This document shows positions 42,360-52,890 of a DNA stretch of 64,000 bases, piece after piece. Both the position numbers and the translations under genes were made by a program. This DNA comes from Odontesthes bonariensis (lineage: Eukaryota; Chordata; Actinopteri; Atheriniformes; Atherinopsidae), in NCBI RefSeq assembly GCF_027942865.1, contig NC_134510.1, positions 8,032,001 through 8,096,000 on the forward strand. The letters are read 5' to 3'. The stretch's first letter is position 1, and each line of letters starts with the position of its first letter. The notes under the pieces are model-generated. The model saw nothing but the letters and a program-made list of their open reading frames with translations, was not told the origin of the DNA and did no database searches.

Positions 42360-45300
42360 TTCAATTCAAAAATACTTTATTTATCCCAGAGGGAAATTAA
42401 ATGTTGATGTAACTCAATTAAATCAAGGAGTTATTATAGATGCTGATGGCTGTGGGCAGGAAAGATTTCCTGTAGCGGTCCGTTTTGCATCCAAACTGAA
42501 GAAGCCTTTGACTGAAGAGACTCTGTTTTCCGATAACAGTCTCATGGAGAGGATGTTCAGGGTTGTCCATAATTCTCTTGATTTTATGCAAAATCCTTCT
42601 TTGCATTATTGTCTCCAGAGGTTCCACAGTCGTCCCCAGAACAGAACCAGCCTTCTTTATCAGGTTGTTGAGTCTTTTTAGGTCGCTGGTTCTGATGCTG
42701 CTGCCCCAACAGATGACGCAAGAGGAAATGACCCTCTCAACAACAGACTTGTAGAAGATCTGCAACATCTTGTTGCAAACCTTGAAGGACCTTAGCTTCC
42801 TCAAGAAGTACAGTCTGCTCTGTCCTTTCTTGTAGATGGCTTCACTGTTGTGTCTCCAGTCCAGTCTGTTGTCCACATGAACACCAAGGTATTTATATTC
42901 CTCAACCACCTCCACTTCTTCTCCCATGATGGAAACAGGGTTTGATCTGACCCTGTTTCTCCTGAAATCTACAATCATCTCCTTTGTTTTGTTAACATTC
43001 AAGATGAGATGATTGTTCCCACACCATGCCACAAAGCGGTCCACCAGCTCTCTGTACTCAGCTTCTTGTCCATCTCTGACACACCCGAAAACTGCAGAGT
43101 CATCTGAATATTTCTGTAGATGACAGGAGTCTGACTTGTACTGGAAGTCTGAAGTGTACAGAGTGAAAAGGAATGGTAAGAGTACAGTCCCCTGTGGTGC
43201 TCCTGTGCTGCTGATCACCTGGTTAGACACACAGTTCTTCAGTCTGACAAACTGTGGTCTGTTTGTCAGGTAGTCATTAATCCAGGTGATTGTTGAGGCC
43301 TCCACCTTAGTCTTCTGGAGTTTCAGACGAAGCAGATCAGGCTGAATTGTGTTAAATGCACTGGAGAAATCAAAGAACATGATCCTCACAGTGCTGCCTG
43401 CTTTGTCCAGATGACAGTGGGTTTGTTGAAGCAGGTATATGATAGTGTCTTCAACTCCAACTCCATGGCGATAAGCAAACTGCAGGGGGTCCTGATATGT
43501 GCTGGTTTGCTTACACAGGTGGGTCAACAGGAGTCTCTCCAGGACCTTCATGATGTGGGATGTCAGGGCAACAGGTCTGTAGTCATTGACGTCTGAAGGG
43601 TGAGTTTTCTTTGGTACCGGAACCAGACAGGATGTCTTCCACAACAGTGGTATCTTCTCTTGGGTCAAGCTAAGGTTGAAAAGGTGTTGCAGAATCCCAC
43701 AGAGCTGCTCTGCACAGGCCTTCAGGACTCGGGGGCTGACACCATCTGGACCTGCAGCCTTGTTCCGGTTCAGTCTCTCCAACTGCCTCTTCACCTGACT
43801 TCTAGAAACAGAAAAGTGGGAGGGGGAGGCAAAGGGGACAGGAGCATCTCCTGATTTGGTTGAAGACAAACTAGTGGAAGTAGAAGAATCCATGGCTGAG
43901 GTGGAGGTGGAGATGTTACAGGAAAGCTGTGGGTCAGAGGAGGGTGGGATGTCTCTTTGGCTGGGAACAGGAGGGGAGGATGGTGAGCTTGTTCCTGAAC
44001 TGAACCTGTTGAAGAATGTGTTCAGCTCATTTGCTCTGTCCAGACTTCCATCCATCCGATCCTCCCTCTGTTTGAGGCCTGTGATCTTCTTCATTCCTGA
44101 CCACACATCTCTGATATTGTTCCTCTGCAGTTTACTCTCAAGCTTCTTTCTATACACCTCCTTGCTCGCTCTGATCTTGACTTTGAGCTGCTTCTGTATA
44201 CTCCTCAGTAACTCCCTGTCTCGCTTCCTAAAGGCTATTTTTTTCTTGTTCAATAGTTCCTTTAGCTCACTGGTGATCCAGGGTTTGTTATTAGGGAAGC
44301 ATCTCACTGTTCTGGTGGGGATGGTGTTGTCCACACAGAAGTTTATATCAGAATCAGAATCAGAATCAGAATCGCTTTTTATTGCCAGGTATGTGGACAC
44401 ACACGAGGAATTTGACTCCGGTTACACCTCACTCTCTTTAGTGCAACAATTACAAAAAAATAGACATAGAACAAGATTAAATCAGAAGTGCAAATTGGTG
44501 CATGGTGCAAGGATGAAACACTGAAGTCCGGTTTTAGCTGTTTAACACAGAGACAGCCTGAGGGAAGAAACTGTTCCTGTGTCTTGTTGTTTTGGCGTAC
44601 AGAGTTCTGTAGCGCCTTGCAGAAGGGAGGAGTTTAAACAGTTTGTGTCCAGGGTGTGATGGGTCTGCAGAGATGTAACCTGCCCGTTTCCTGACTCTGG
44701 ACAGGTACAGATCGTGGATGGAGGGCAGGCTGACACCAATAATCTTCTCTGCAGACCTTATTGTCACGTTGCAGTCTGTTTTTTTCCTGTTTGGTGGTTG
44801 ATCCGAACCAAACGGTGATGGATGAACAGAGAACAGACTGAACAATGGTGGTGTAAAACTGGATCAGCAGCTCCTTAGGTAGGTTGAGCTTCCTGAGCTG
44901 CCGCAGGAAGTACAACCTCTGCTGTGCCTTTTTGATGGTAGTGACTGTGTTGGTCTCCCACTTCAGGTCCTGAGAGATTGTGGGGCCCAGAAACCTGAAG
45001 GATTCCACAGCAGACACTGCGTATAGTCAGTCACACACTCAGTCATGGCATTAATGTCCTCTCCATGTGGCTTACAAAGAGAAATCCAATTGGTTGCATC
45101 AAAACAACCCTGTAAGGCTTCTTCAGCTTCCTGTGACCACTTTCTAACAGTCCTTTTTGTGACAGGTAGTCTCTGGACAAGGGGTTTATATGCTAAACAG
45201 AGAAAAACAAGGTTGTGATCTGATTTAACCCCTTTCCTTTTCCTGCTACTCTTTAAATCTCGATCTGCTTGTACAGTCAGGAAGCCCGGCAGAGAGACGC

Positions 45301-45870
45301 TGGAGTCGGGGATATGATCCTGCAGCCATGTCTCAGTAAAACACATTATGCTACATTCCCGATATTCTTGCTGAGTCCTTGTCAAGGCTAGAAGTTCATC
45401 CAACTTGTTAGCCATCGATCTTACATTGCCCATGATGACGGATGGCAGAGATGGTTTGAACTTCTTTTTTCTTTCTCTCCTCTTTGCTCCTGCTCTGCAT
45501 CCACGACGCCTCCTTTTCAATTCCACTGGGATTTCTGGCTTCAGTTGTCGAATTATTTCTGCTTTTCCAATGTTAATCAGCTGCTCCCTGTTGTAAACCA
45601 CCCTGTTGCTATGGTTATGCATCATAACAAAAGAGCAAAATATACAAAAGTATTGGGAAAAATCAATCCAGCTGCACAGCATCCAAGGCAGGAAGGAACA
45701 GTTGTCCAAAAAATGCAATTTCTTCCAAGAAAAAACAGGAATGAAATTTAGAAAAAAGAAAAAATCTCAATGTGAGGTACAGAGCCACTCCAACGAGCTG
45801 CCACCCTCAGCGGCGCATTCTATAATTATAAAGGCTCTGTTGATTGTGATAATGGCTGCTTGGCTGCTTT
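42360..45870 (-). mobile_element. Rex1-like LINE, split by a second LINE
   Basis: The 3' part (44347-42360) has an uninterrupted RT frame of about 640 codons ending at 42418. It includes NKAAGPDGVSPRVLKACAEQ, VNDYRPVALTSHIMKVLERL, FDFSSAFNTIQP, GAPQGTVLLPFLFTLY and YSDDSAVFG. A CCTCTGGGATAAATAAAGTA end and TGAAT repeats follow. The 5' part (45870-45022) holds the start of the AP-endonuclease (GNVRSMANKLDELLALTRTQ, FTETWLQDHIPD) but lacks a large central block of that domain, so the element is not autonomous. Confidence 0.85.
44348..45021 (-). mobile_element. 5'-truncated LINE inserted in the Rex1-like element
   Basis: The coding end reads FRFLGPTISQDLKWETNTVT, KKAQQRLYFLRQLRKLNLPK and HPGHKLFKLLPSARRYRTLY, with one frameshift, and the 3' tail is TCTGAT repeats (44349-44372). 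TATA is repeated on both sides (44344-44347 and 45022-45025), and the reading frame of the host element is continuous if the insert is ignored. Confidence 0.82.
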
Positions 45871-45899
45871 AAAATGCAACCTCCATATTTGTAGTTGAA

Positions 45900-46155
45900 C
45901 CTTTGTAGAAGCTCTTAAATTTTTCCTTCACACATTTCTTTACCCTTTTCTGTAAAGGTTCTGACTCCTCCCAGTCCTAGGTTCCAGAGATTCCTCTTGG
46001 TGACCATCAGCAGAATCTGCTTTTACATCTTCAGTTTGGTCTTGGCAATGTTCATTAGTTATCAAACTTAAAATATCCACTACTGCAACTTCAATTGCCA
46101 GAATGGTAAACGTAACATACATTGCAGGATATCGAACTGCAGAAAAAGGCGATCC
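45900..46155 (-). mobile_element. BEL/Pao gag N-terminal remnant
   Basis: The minus strand from about 46120 reads ILAIEVAVVDILSLITNEHC, then DVKADSADGHQEESLEPRTG, then RSQNLYRKG; the last pieces match the acidic leader of fish BEL gag. It lies downstream of the LTR at 46403-46690. Confidence 0.55.
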
Positions 46156-46402
46156 ATTGAACTTGCCGCGTTGTTAATTAGTCCCTGGCGCTGATGAACA
46201 GTCTAAGTTTTCACTATGACTCCTGTAGGGAGTAGCAGGGCCTTGACACTGCTCGAACCACATATTGTTTAGGACCAGAATGAACTCTATCTACACAATG
46301 ACGAAGCTGTAGAAGCATTCTCAGACAGCAGGCGCCAGATAGAGATTAGGATTGGGCCACATACACACAGAATGATATCAAGAGTGTGGCGTTTGATGCC
46401 AC

Positions 46403-46690
46403 TGCGGGTTCTTTCAGCAAAGTAGGACTGCGAGACTTTCTGACGGTACGTCAATGCTTTTATTTGTGACAACAATCCAGTGGTGTTTCTTCTGCACAGG
46501 CCTCTTTCCTTGGCTTCATGCAAGCTTGCTCTCCTTCTCTCCCCCTGAGCTCCAGCACGCTACTGTGTTTATAAAGGAGGAGAGTGATTAGACAAGTGGA
46601 TGCTGGTGTACTAATCACTCACCTGGTGCTGCTCCCCTGAGCTCTCTCCACACCTCCCTCCTGCAGCCGATGCACCACGCCCCCTCCACA
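46403..46690 (-). mobile_element. LTR (5' LTR of the BEL/Pao remnant)
   Basis: On the minus strand it starts TGTGGAGGGGGCGTGG, has a TATA-like 'cctttataaacacag' and 'aaataaaagc', and ends AACCCGCA. G then TGGCATCAAAC follows as a possible primer-binding site. It matches the LTR at 9298-10345. Confidence 0.65.
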
Positions 46691-46699
46691 TTGGGAATT

Positions 46700-47180
46700 T
46701 CCATGCTTGCTGAAATGTCCATGTCTCGGTGACGGTCTGTTCAATAAATTCCCCATAAGAGGCTACAAAGGTGAGTCCGACTCCTTTTTCTCTACAAGAC
46801 TCCCTCGAGGCACGAACAACACAAGTGGCTTTCTTGATACTGGTTTATTTGAAGCTTCATCCAAGTCCACTGTGAAAACTATGAAATACACACATAGCAT
46901 TGATGATAGCATCAGCATAGTAAACATAAACATGGAAAGTACTTGGCTAAGTAAAATACAGACAAAACACATTAATTACCTTGTTGGCTGCGTGCAGTGT
47001 AAAGGAGGAATTAATTCTGGTCTTCGGATGTTTCCTAGACGCTTAAAGCATGTACCAAATGACAATAATTCCATAAAAAATGATACATAATAACTATCAG
47101 CTACACCACCCATTGAGAAAGAGAAACTTTTCCCTTCATTTTTTCCCTTCTTCAGGACCATGGATCTGGATTTTATTGCT
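46700..47180. other. Intergenic, nothing recognised
   Basis: There is an open stretch of 127 codons on the plus strand (46707-47090) with no domain I know. I do not call it a gene. Confidence 0.4.
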
Positions 47181-47184
47181 TTAA

Positions 47185-47844
47185 AGGAACAGTTCACTAT
47201 TTCTATCCATTTTGGCTGTTTTCGCTGGTCCATCCTGCTGCTACAGACAGGGTTCCATTGGGCATTCTGTTCAATGTCCTTAAAACAATACTAATGTTAA
47301 TTTTAAAGAAAAGGTCAACTCACCGGGTTTCGTGGATGTTCCTGTGTGTCCCAAAAAAAATTGCATTGCGAAATAAAAATTATTTCTTGCTTTATTTAGC
47401 ATTTTGTAATCCAATTGTATTCCGTTTGGAAGACTTTTCACTTTCACTTTCACTGTCAGATCACTGCGCCAGGGCTAGAGCCTCAGACTCAAATATAGAG
47501 CGGATGTTTACGTGTGTCGTGATTTAGCATGAAAAATAGTTCCTGAACAGCAAAGAACACGGATTACACGGATGGAAAACCATAAAATGCGCTGACATTT
47601 TTTTTTTTTAATACCACTAACCACCCGGTGAGTTGACCTTTTCTTTAAAATTAACATTAGTTTTGTTTTAAGGACATTGAACAGAGTGCCCAATGGAACC
47701 CTGTCTGTAGCAGCAGGATGGACCAGAGAAAACAGCCAAAATGGATAGAAATGACCTATTGTTGTGAAAATGGTCTCCTCATTTCTTATTCTTGATAAAC
47801 AAGCTGGAACTGGGACTCAAGGTCTTAAATAGTGAACTGTTCCT
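47185..47844. mobile_element. Foldback TTAA element
   Basis: It is flanked by TTAA (47181-47184 and 47845-47848), with ends AGGAACAGTTCACTATTT and its complement. Inverted arms of roughly 150 bases include 'cctgctgctacagacagggt' on the left and its complement near 47700. Confidence 0.9.
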
Positions 47845-47869
47845 TTAAAGCTCATACTAGCCCAAGAAA

Positions 47870-49650
47870 TTAGTTTGATTTATATCCATTCATGAGGTCC
47901 AACCAAAGCACTCCTAGGTCTCCCATTGCCCTCTCATGCCTCCCTGATTAGCTGTGGGACCACTCCAGTGTGTTCCAGACACCCTGGCACTTTGAGAATG
48001 ATGCCTTTCAATACTGATGTATCAATGTACTTGTTCTTGAGGAGAAAGTCTGTCATCCTTCTGCCTAGTAAGCTAAAGATCTTTCCCACCACACTGAGAA
48101 GTTAGATGGTTCGAAATTGTCCCAGCTTGGTTAAATTCTCCTCTTTAGTAATCCAAGTGTCCTCCGTCGGCAGCGCCTGTTCTGCAATGGCACAGCTTCT
48201 CTAAATCACTAGCAGATTCGTCCAAAGGATTTGGAGGGACCCTGGGAAGTGCCTGTACACCTTAAAAGGTTCTTGACCGGGACCAGGAGGAGAACTGGCT
48301 CTTGCTGCTATTACCACCTCCTGAACTTCTTTCCAGGTAGGCTCTCAGGTGTTCCACTAGAGTTACTGTTACATCCAAGAGGGCTATCTGTGGACCTAGT
48401 TCCTTCTGCCTGTCTGAATCGCTCATAGTGTTGGGCAGGAAGAGATCTACCTCTTACTTGGAGCAATCAAGACACTTCTGCCTTAACAACTGCTTTGTAA
48501 AGCCAAAGGGATTGGATAAAATGGAGGCTCCCTTTCTGCCTGTCTCAACCCTACGCCTCCTGTGCCATTCGGATCTGCACAGGGTCACGAGCTTCTTCCT
48601 GATGATATGACAGAGCGCAGTGAGAAGGAGCTTCTCCTCCTCTATCATGATCCATATTTTGTTTTGTTTTGATTTTTGTCCTTTTGTTTTCAAGTCTTTT
48701 CTGTGGTTTCTTTTTTTTGTTTTTATGTTAATTGGTACTTTGTCATTTGTGTTTAGATCTTGTCATTACCCCTAGTTTTCCCAAGTTCCCCAGGCTCTCT
48801 TCCACACTCACCTGTTGTTAATCAGTCACAATTGCACTCACTTTTCTCATCAGGTCCCCCGGATGGAAGCTACTTGGTTTTGTTCTACCCTGTCAGATCT
48901 TGGGCATTACTGCCATTACCTTGTTTTCATCAATTCTCTATTTTCCAGTTCTCTGTTGCTCATTTTTTTCAATTGTAATGTTGTTTTAATGATTTAGTCT
49001 TTTGTATCTTAAAACTAGTTCTTGGTATTCTGGCTCAGCAGTGCTTTTTGTTTGTTTTTTCAATAAAAAATGTAGTTATTCAACTGTTGCCACTGGACTG
49101 CTGTTTTCCATGTTTGGGTCCTCCAAACCAAACTCCTCAGATTTTGTGATATCCTCAGCTGCTGCCTTTAATTGTTTTCGTCAGCCTTCACAGCACTTTC
49201 CATAGTTTCTGGATATTGTGCACTATATGTTTCTTGAGGGGAATGTTTGACTTGAATGTTTTGGATTTCTCAACTCCAAACCTCCCATCAACAAAGTTTG
49301 TAATAATGGTCACCAGGTTCTGGAATCTGCCTTCTGCAAATCCCTTTGCTGTTAAATGGCTGAGACTGGATGTATCCTCATAAAACTGCTGCCACAACCT
49401 GTTATGATTTATTGGTGGCCACTTGATCTGATGTTGCTGGACTACTCTTACTGAAGTAGGTGTGTGGGGCACTTGGAGGTTCTGGGCTCTGTGAATAGTC
49501 TCTGGGCCGGGCTCCTCCTGTGTCTCATCAGGCTCCTGTGCTGCACTCTCTCGTATCGAGCATTTTATCTGGGCATGATGGATTTTTAGGCCCTGATTTT
49601 TCTTGCAGACCTTGCCATCAACGCATCTGCTTGTCATAATCAATGGTCAC
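47870..49650 (-). mobile_element. R2-like non-LTR retrotransposon, second copy
   Basis: On the minus strand: LWQQFYEDTSSLSHLTAKGF and FVDGRFGVEKSKTF (49640-49200), then after an unrelated insert IRKKLVTLCRSEWHRRRRVE and ILSNPFGFTKQLLRQK (48620-48460), then RT fragments with stops down to about 47870. It is parallel in order to the copy at 12385-14590. Confidence 0.75.
48655..49160 (+). repeat. Dispersed repeat inserted in the R2-like copy
   Basis: A T-rich 'ttttgttttgatttttgtcc' block, 'cacactcacctgttgttaat', 'tcaataaaaaatg' (poly(A)-type signal near 49063) and 'catgtttgggtcctccaaac' are phrases of a common fish repeat of LTR-like layout. It separates two coding pieces of the R2-like element. 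Confidence 0.45.
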
Positions 49651-49929
49651 CATCATCAGATCTGTCCTACTGGGGTGCTCATCACCCATCTTGGGCACCC
49701 CTTGGGGTTTTTCTCTATGGGTCAATTTGTAGCTTGCTTGGGTTGGGCAGCTACCCCTTGCTGCCCCGGTTGCCTTCTCTCTGTGCTGTTGCCAAACTAT
49801 TCTTGATAGTCGCCCACCCTGTTCCTAGGACTCACTGGGCAAGTGGTCAGTGTGTAGATTCATCTACGGGTGCGCTGGGACACATTATTAGTGATGTATT
49901 TAAACTAAATCCCTGAGCGAGGAAGCATT

Positions 49930-50080
49930 CACAATATTGAATGTGAGACCACCCAGTGTGCTTGGCTGTAGACATACACTCAGACTGAAAATTGACAGAG
50001 GGGCATCAGGAAATACCCTCCCACATTCACACATTCAGACAGACATATTGCAAATGCCCACACACCCAGAAATTATTGAA
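49930..50080 (+). pseudogene. gypsy-like protease scrap
   Basis: The frame reads VLGCRHTLRLKIDRGASGNT then LPHSH, matching the retropepsin start of gypsy elements with the catalytic D-T-G changed to D-R-G. No other pol sequence was seen nearby. The intervals 49660-49930 and 50210-50680 contain nothing I recognise. Confidence 0.45.
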
Positions 50081-50684
50081 GAGGTCCCTGTATGCTATTT
50101 TTCACACTGTTATGCTGCTGGAATGATTTCTGCTGGTAACTTGATTACATCAGTTTTATATATAACCATGGCAAAGTTCATTTTCCGTGATCTCTGACGA
50201 TTTCTACTACACCTCTCTCTGCTCCACTTGAACTTTCCAAAGGTCCTTCAATTTAATATATTAACTGATTTTATTATCTTTTTTTTATCAGAATAACCTA
50301 TCTATTACAGTTATCTATTCTGTAGCAATCTAACTTACCTACAGGGATTGATAAAGTATTAATGAATTGAGTAGCGTTTTTGTTCAATATTCTGACTACT
50401 GTGATAAAAATGAATTAAAGTTAAAAAGTTCACCTTTATTAATTGCTGTGGTCAGTTTAGTTAGAATTTGATAGATACTTGAATTACTACCGTGTCCTTT
50501 TTGCGGACAGGATCATCTGACAGGACTTTAAGATGGTCTGCTCTTGTGGCCCCTTATTGCACTATTCAAATATCAAACTGAAACCTTTGTGCACACAAGA
50601 GCCTAATTTAATGTTTTTAATAATCACATACTTAGCCCAGGACATGACAGTGTAAGGTATAGGTTCATATATATATATATATAT

Positions 50685-51338
50685 TAATAGGCTGAGAGAG
50701 AGAGTTTGTTTGTGAAGACTCACATTACTTGTAGATTTTAAAAATCTACAAGTAATGAGTGTAACTAATGAGTGTCCAAAAATTCAAGAGTACTGGTCAT
50801 TAGTTCACAAAGTTTTAGAAAAAATTGTAAATTCCTATGTGGGTAAATGGCATCTCAGCTCAAACTTAATTTGATGATCTGAATATACTGTAATGCTATA
50901 ATTATTTAATTGTTTCTGTGGGTAGGGCATTTTTTAAGTTAATTTATATACGTAGATTTTTGGTTAGTGGTAGTTGATGTTATTGTCGTTTATTTTATTT
51001 AGTTATGATTATTATTATTATTTATTTGACTCTTTTTCTTTTTATTAAGTAATTTTATTTCTATTAAGTAATCTTTATTATCGTATTGGCACATGCTATG
51101 GAGAGTCCAGAAGATTTACCAATGCCAAAGTTTGTGTTATGTTAATCTGGAACTGTTGTGTATTTTTCTTTATGGAAAACTAATAAAGTTCAAGTCAAAA
51201 AAAAATAAAAAATCTACAAGTAATGTGAGTTTACAAGAAGAATTGGTTACAAAGGCAATACTCAACTCTTCAACATACAATTTCAAGTGGTCTTCACAAA
51301 CAATCTCTCTCTCTCTCTCTCTCTCTCTCAGCCTATTA
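50685..51338. mobile_element. Inverted-repeat element with L1 inserted at its palindromic centre
   Basis: The ends TAATAGGCTGAGAGAGAG and its complement (51320-51338) and 'tttgtttgtgaagac'/'gtcttcacaaaca' form the arms, with a CT/GA microsatellite at 51305-51330. Without the L1, the centre is a palindrome around CATTACTTGTAGATTTT. Confidence 0.7.
50758..51208 (+). mobile_element. 5'-truncated L1 3' end
   Basis: It ends 'aactaataaagttcaagtca' plus an A-rich tail. The target duplication AAATCTACAAGTAATG lies at 50742-50757 and about 51209-51225. Confidence 0.8.
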
Positions 51339-51499
51339 CCGAAGACACACAGATACACTTGATTAAAAAAAGGAAAGTTCAATCAAATCACATTTGAATG
51401 ATAAACCAGAGATCTCTGCTGAGCTAAGTAAAGCTAAAGTCAAATTCTAATGACATTTACGTTGAATAGAGGTCATTGTTAGTCGTAGATACATTAGGT

Positions 51500-52544
51500 C
51501 TGAGTCTGAAACTTGTCTGCAGTATCTGAGGAAGGGCACGTCACGTTAACCGGCTTTAGGACCGTGCGTCCTGACGTGAGAGGAGCCAGTGTGCCAGACG
51601 ATGCAGCGCTGCCCCATTTGGCAGGGCAAACAGAACGAGTGGTCAGCTTAAAATAAATGGTCTCATACGGTAGAAATGAAGGAGTCATCGGCTCCGAAAA
51701 GTGACGAGCACGATCCTGGTTTAAAGGTGGCAGAGGGGAGAGCATTGCTGCAGCAGTGAGGGGACGAGCCGTTCCCTTCATGCACGGAAGAAAGACGCAT
51801 AAAGAACGCTCGACAGTCCTATCCGACAGCAAACTCCGAGCCGTTTGTTAAGTTTCTTTAAAGAGCACCCAGAGGATGACGTTTTTCCCCTTTAAAGTCA
51901 CGGCTTTGAGTGGATATTTGATCTTGTAAGGCGAACGCAAAACTTGAAAAACTTTGACCCGCTGAACGCCAGCTCTCAGTTTGGATTTGAGATGTTTGGG
52001 TAAACACTGTCTGTCTTTAGGGGAAAATTCCCAACATATGAGGAGTGCAGCCTGACAGACAAACAGACAGACAGACAGACACCTCGGAGCCCGGACTGTT
52101 GTTGGGGAATTTCATTTGGAGAGTTGCAAGCCGAGTGCTGTAATGCTTAGGAGGTGAGGACATTCCCACGGACTACAAAGCTGCCAGTCTTGCTGACGGC
52201 ACTTCCCTTTCCTCATCTGCAGACTCTCCAGATCCGTTTTGCGGGCGCGCGTCCAGATGTTGCAGCAGTCATTTGCGCCTTTACGCACTCAGACCGTGTG
52301 CTCGCGTTAGCCTGGAAACAACCCAAGCCATCGACCGAGAGAGTGAAAGAGGTCCGACACTTGGTTGTTGTTGTCCTGTTGTGCTGCACAGTGATCCCAC
52401 ACGTGCCGACAGTAGCAGAGTGTACCTTTTTAGTGGAGGTACGGAGCAGCCAGAACTTCAACAGAACCGTTCGTTAAAAGCTCCCAGGCTTTGTGAACTG
52501 TCAACTTCTTCTTTTCCAAGAAGTTGGGAAGGCTGGCTGAGAAG
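51500..52544 (+). promoter_or_regulatory. tgfb2: tgfb2 5' flank and long 5' UTR
   Basis: This is a GC-rich block without transposon hallmarks, ending at the tgfb2 start codon. It contains an ACAG/AGAC microsatellite (about 52057-52080) and an E-box-like CACACGTGCCG at 52399-52409. Mammalian TGFB2 has a very long 5' UTR with an E-box near the start site (established knowledge). The start site here is not determined. Confidence 0.5.
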
Positions 52545-52890
52545 ATGAACGTGCTTATAGTCAGTCTTTTCCTCACCTTAAACATCGCTGCTGTGACTCT
52601 CAGTCTGTCCACATGCAGCACGCTTGACGTGAAACAGTTCAGGAAAAAGCGGATCGAGGCCATCCGAGGGCAGATCCTCAGCAAGCTGAAACTCACGAGC
52701 CCTCCCGATGACTTCCCAGAGCCAGAGGAGGTGTCCCGGGACATTGTCGCCATTTACAACAGCACTCGAGATCTGTTGCAGGAGAAGGCCAACGAGCGGG
52801 CCGCGACGTGCGAGAGGCAGCGGAGCGAGGAAGAGTATTACGCCAAGGAGGTGCACAAGATCGATATGCAGCCCCTTTACCCATCAGAGA
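52545..52890 (+). CDS. tgfb2: Transforming growth factor beta-2 proprotein, first coding exon
   Basis: TGF-beta-2 is a secreted, latent dimeric growth factor acting through TGFBR2/ALK5-SMAD2/3 in development (established knowledge). This exon encodes the signal peptide ([20 protein letters not shown], roughly residues 1-19) and the start of the latency-associated peptide. That part includes LSTCSTLD, with the Cys used for disulphide linkage to LTBP/GARP, then [20 protein letters not shown], the N-glycosylation site YNSTRDLL and [13 protein letters not shown]. The donor is AGAGA|GTAAGT at 52891, leaving phase 1 as in human TGFB2. The start was chosen by homology and an acceptable initiation context. 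Mature growth-factor exons lie beyond the right edge. Confidence 0.97.

Noticed and set aside
43856..44524. 222-codon plus-strand open frame
   Set aside because: It is the antisense shadow of the Rex1-like RT frame, and its leucine/serine-rich translation has no motif of its own.
46707..47090. 127-codon plus-strand frame as a gene
   Set aside because: There is no recognisable domain, no clear splice context and a flank of repeats. Homology would be needed.
52524..52544. Start of tgfb2 seven codons upstream of MNVL
   Set aside because: There is no ATG there. The upstream reading begins at a TTG, and the signal peptide by homology starts at MNVL.
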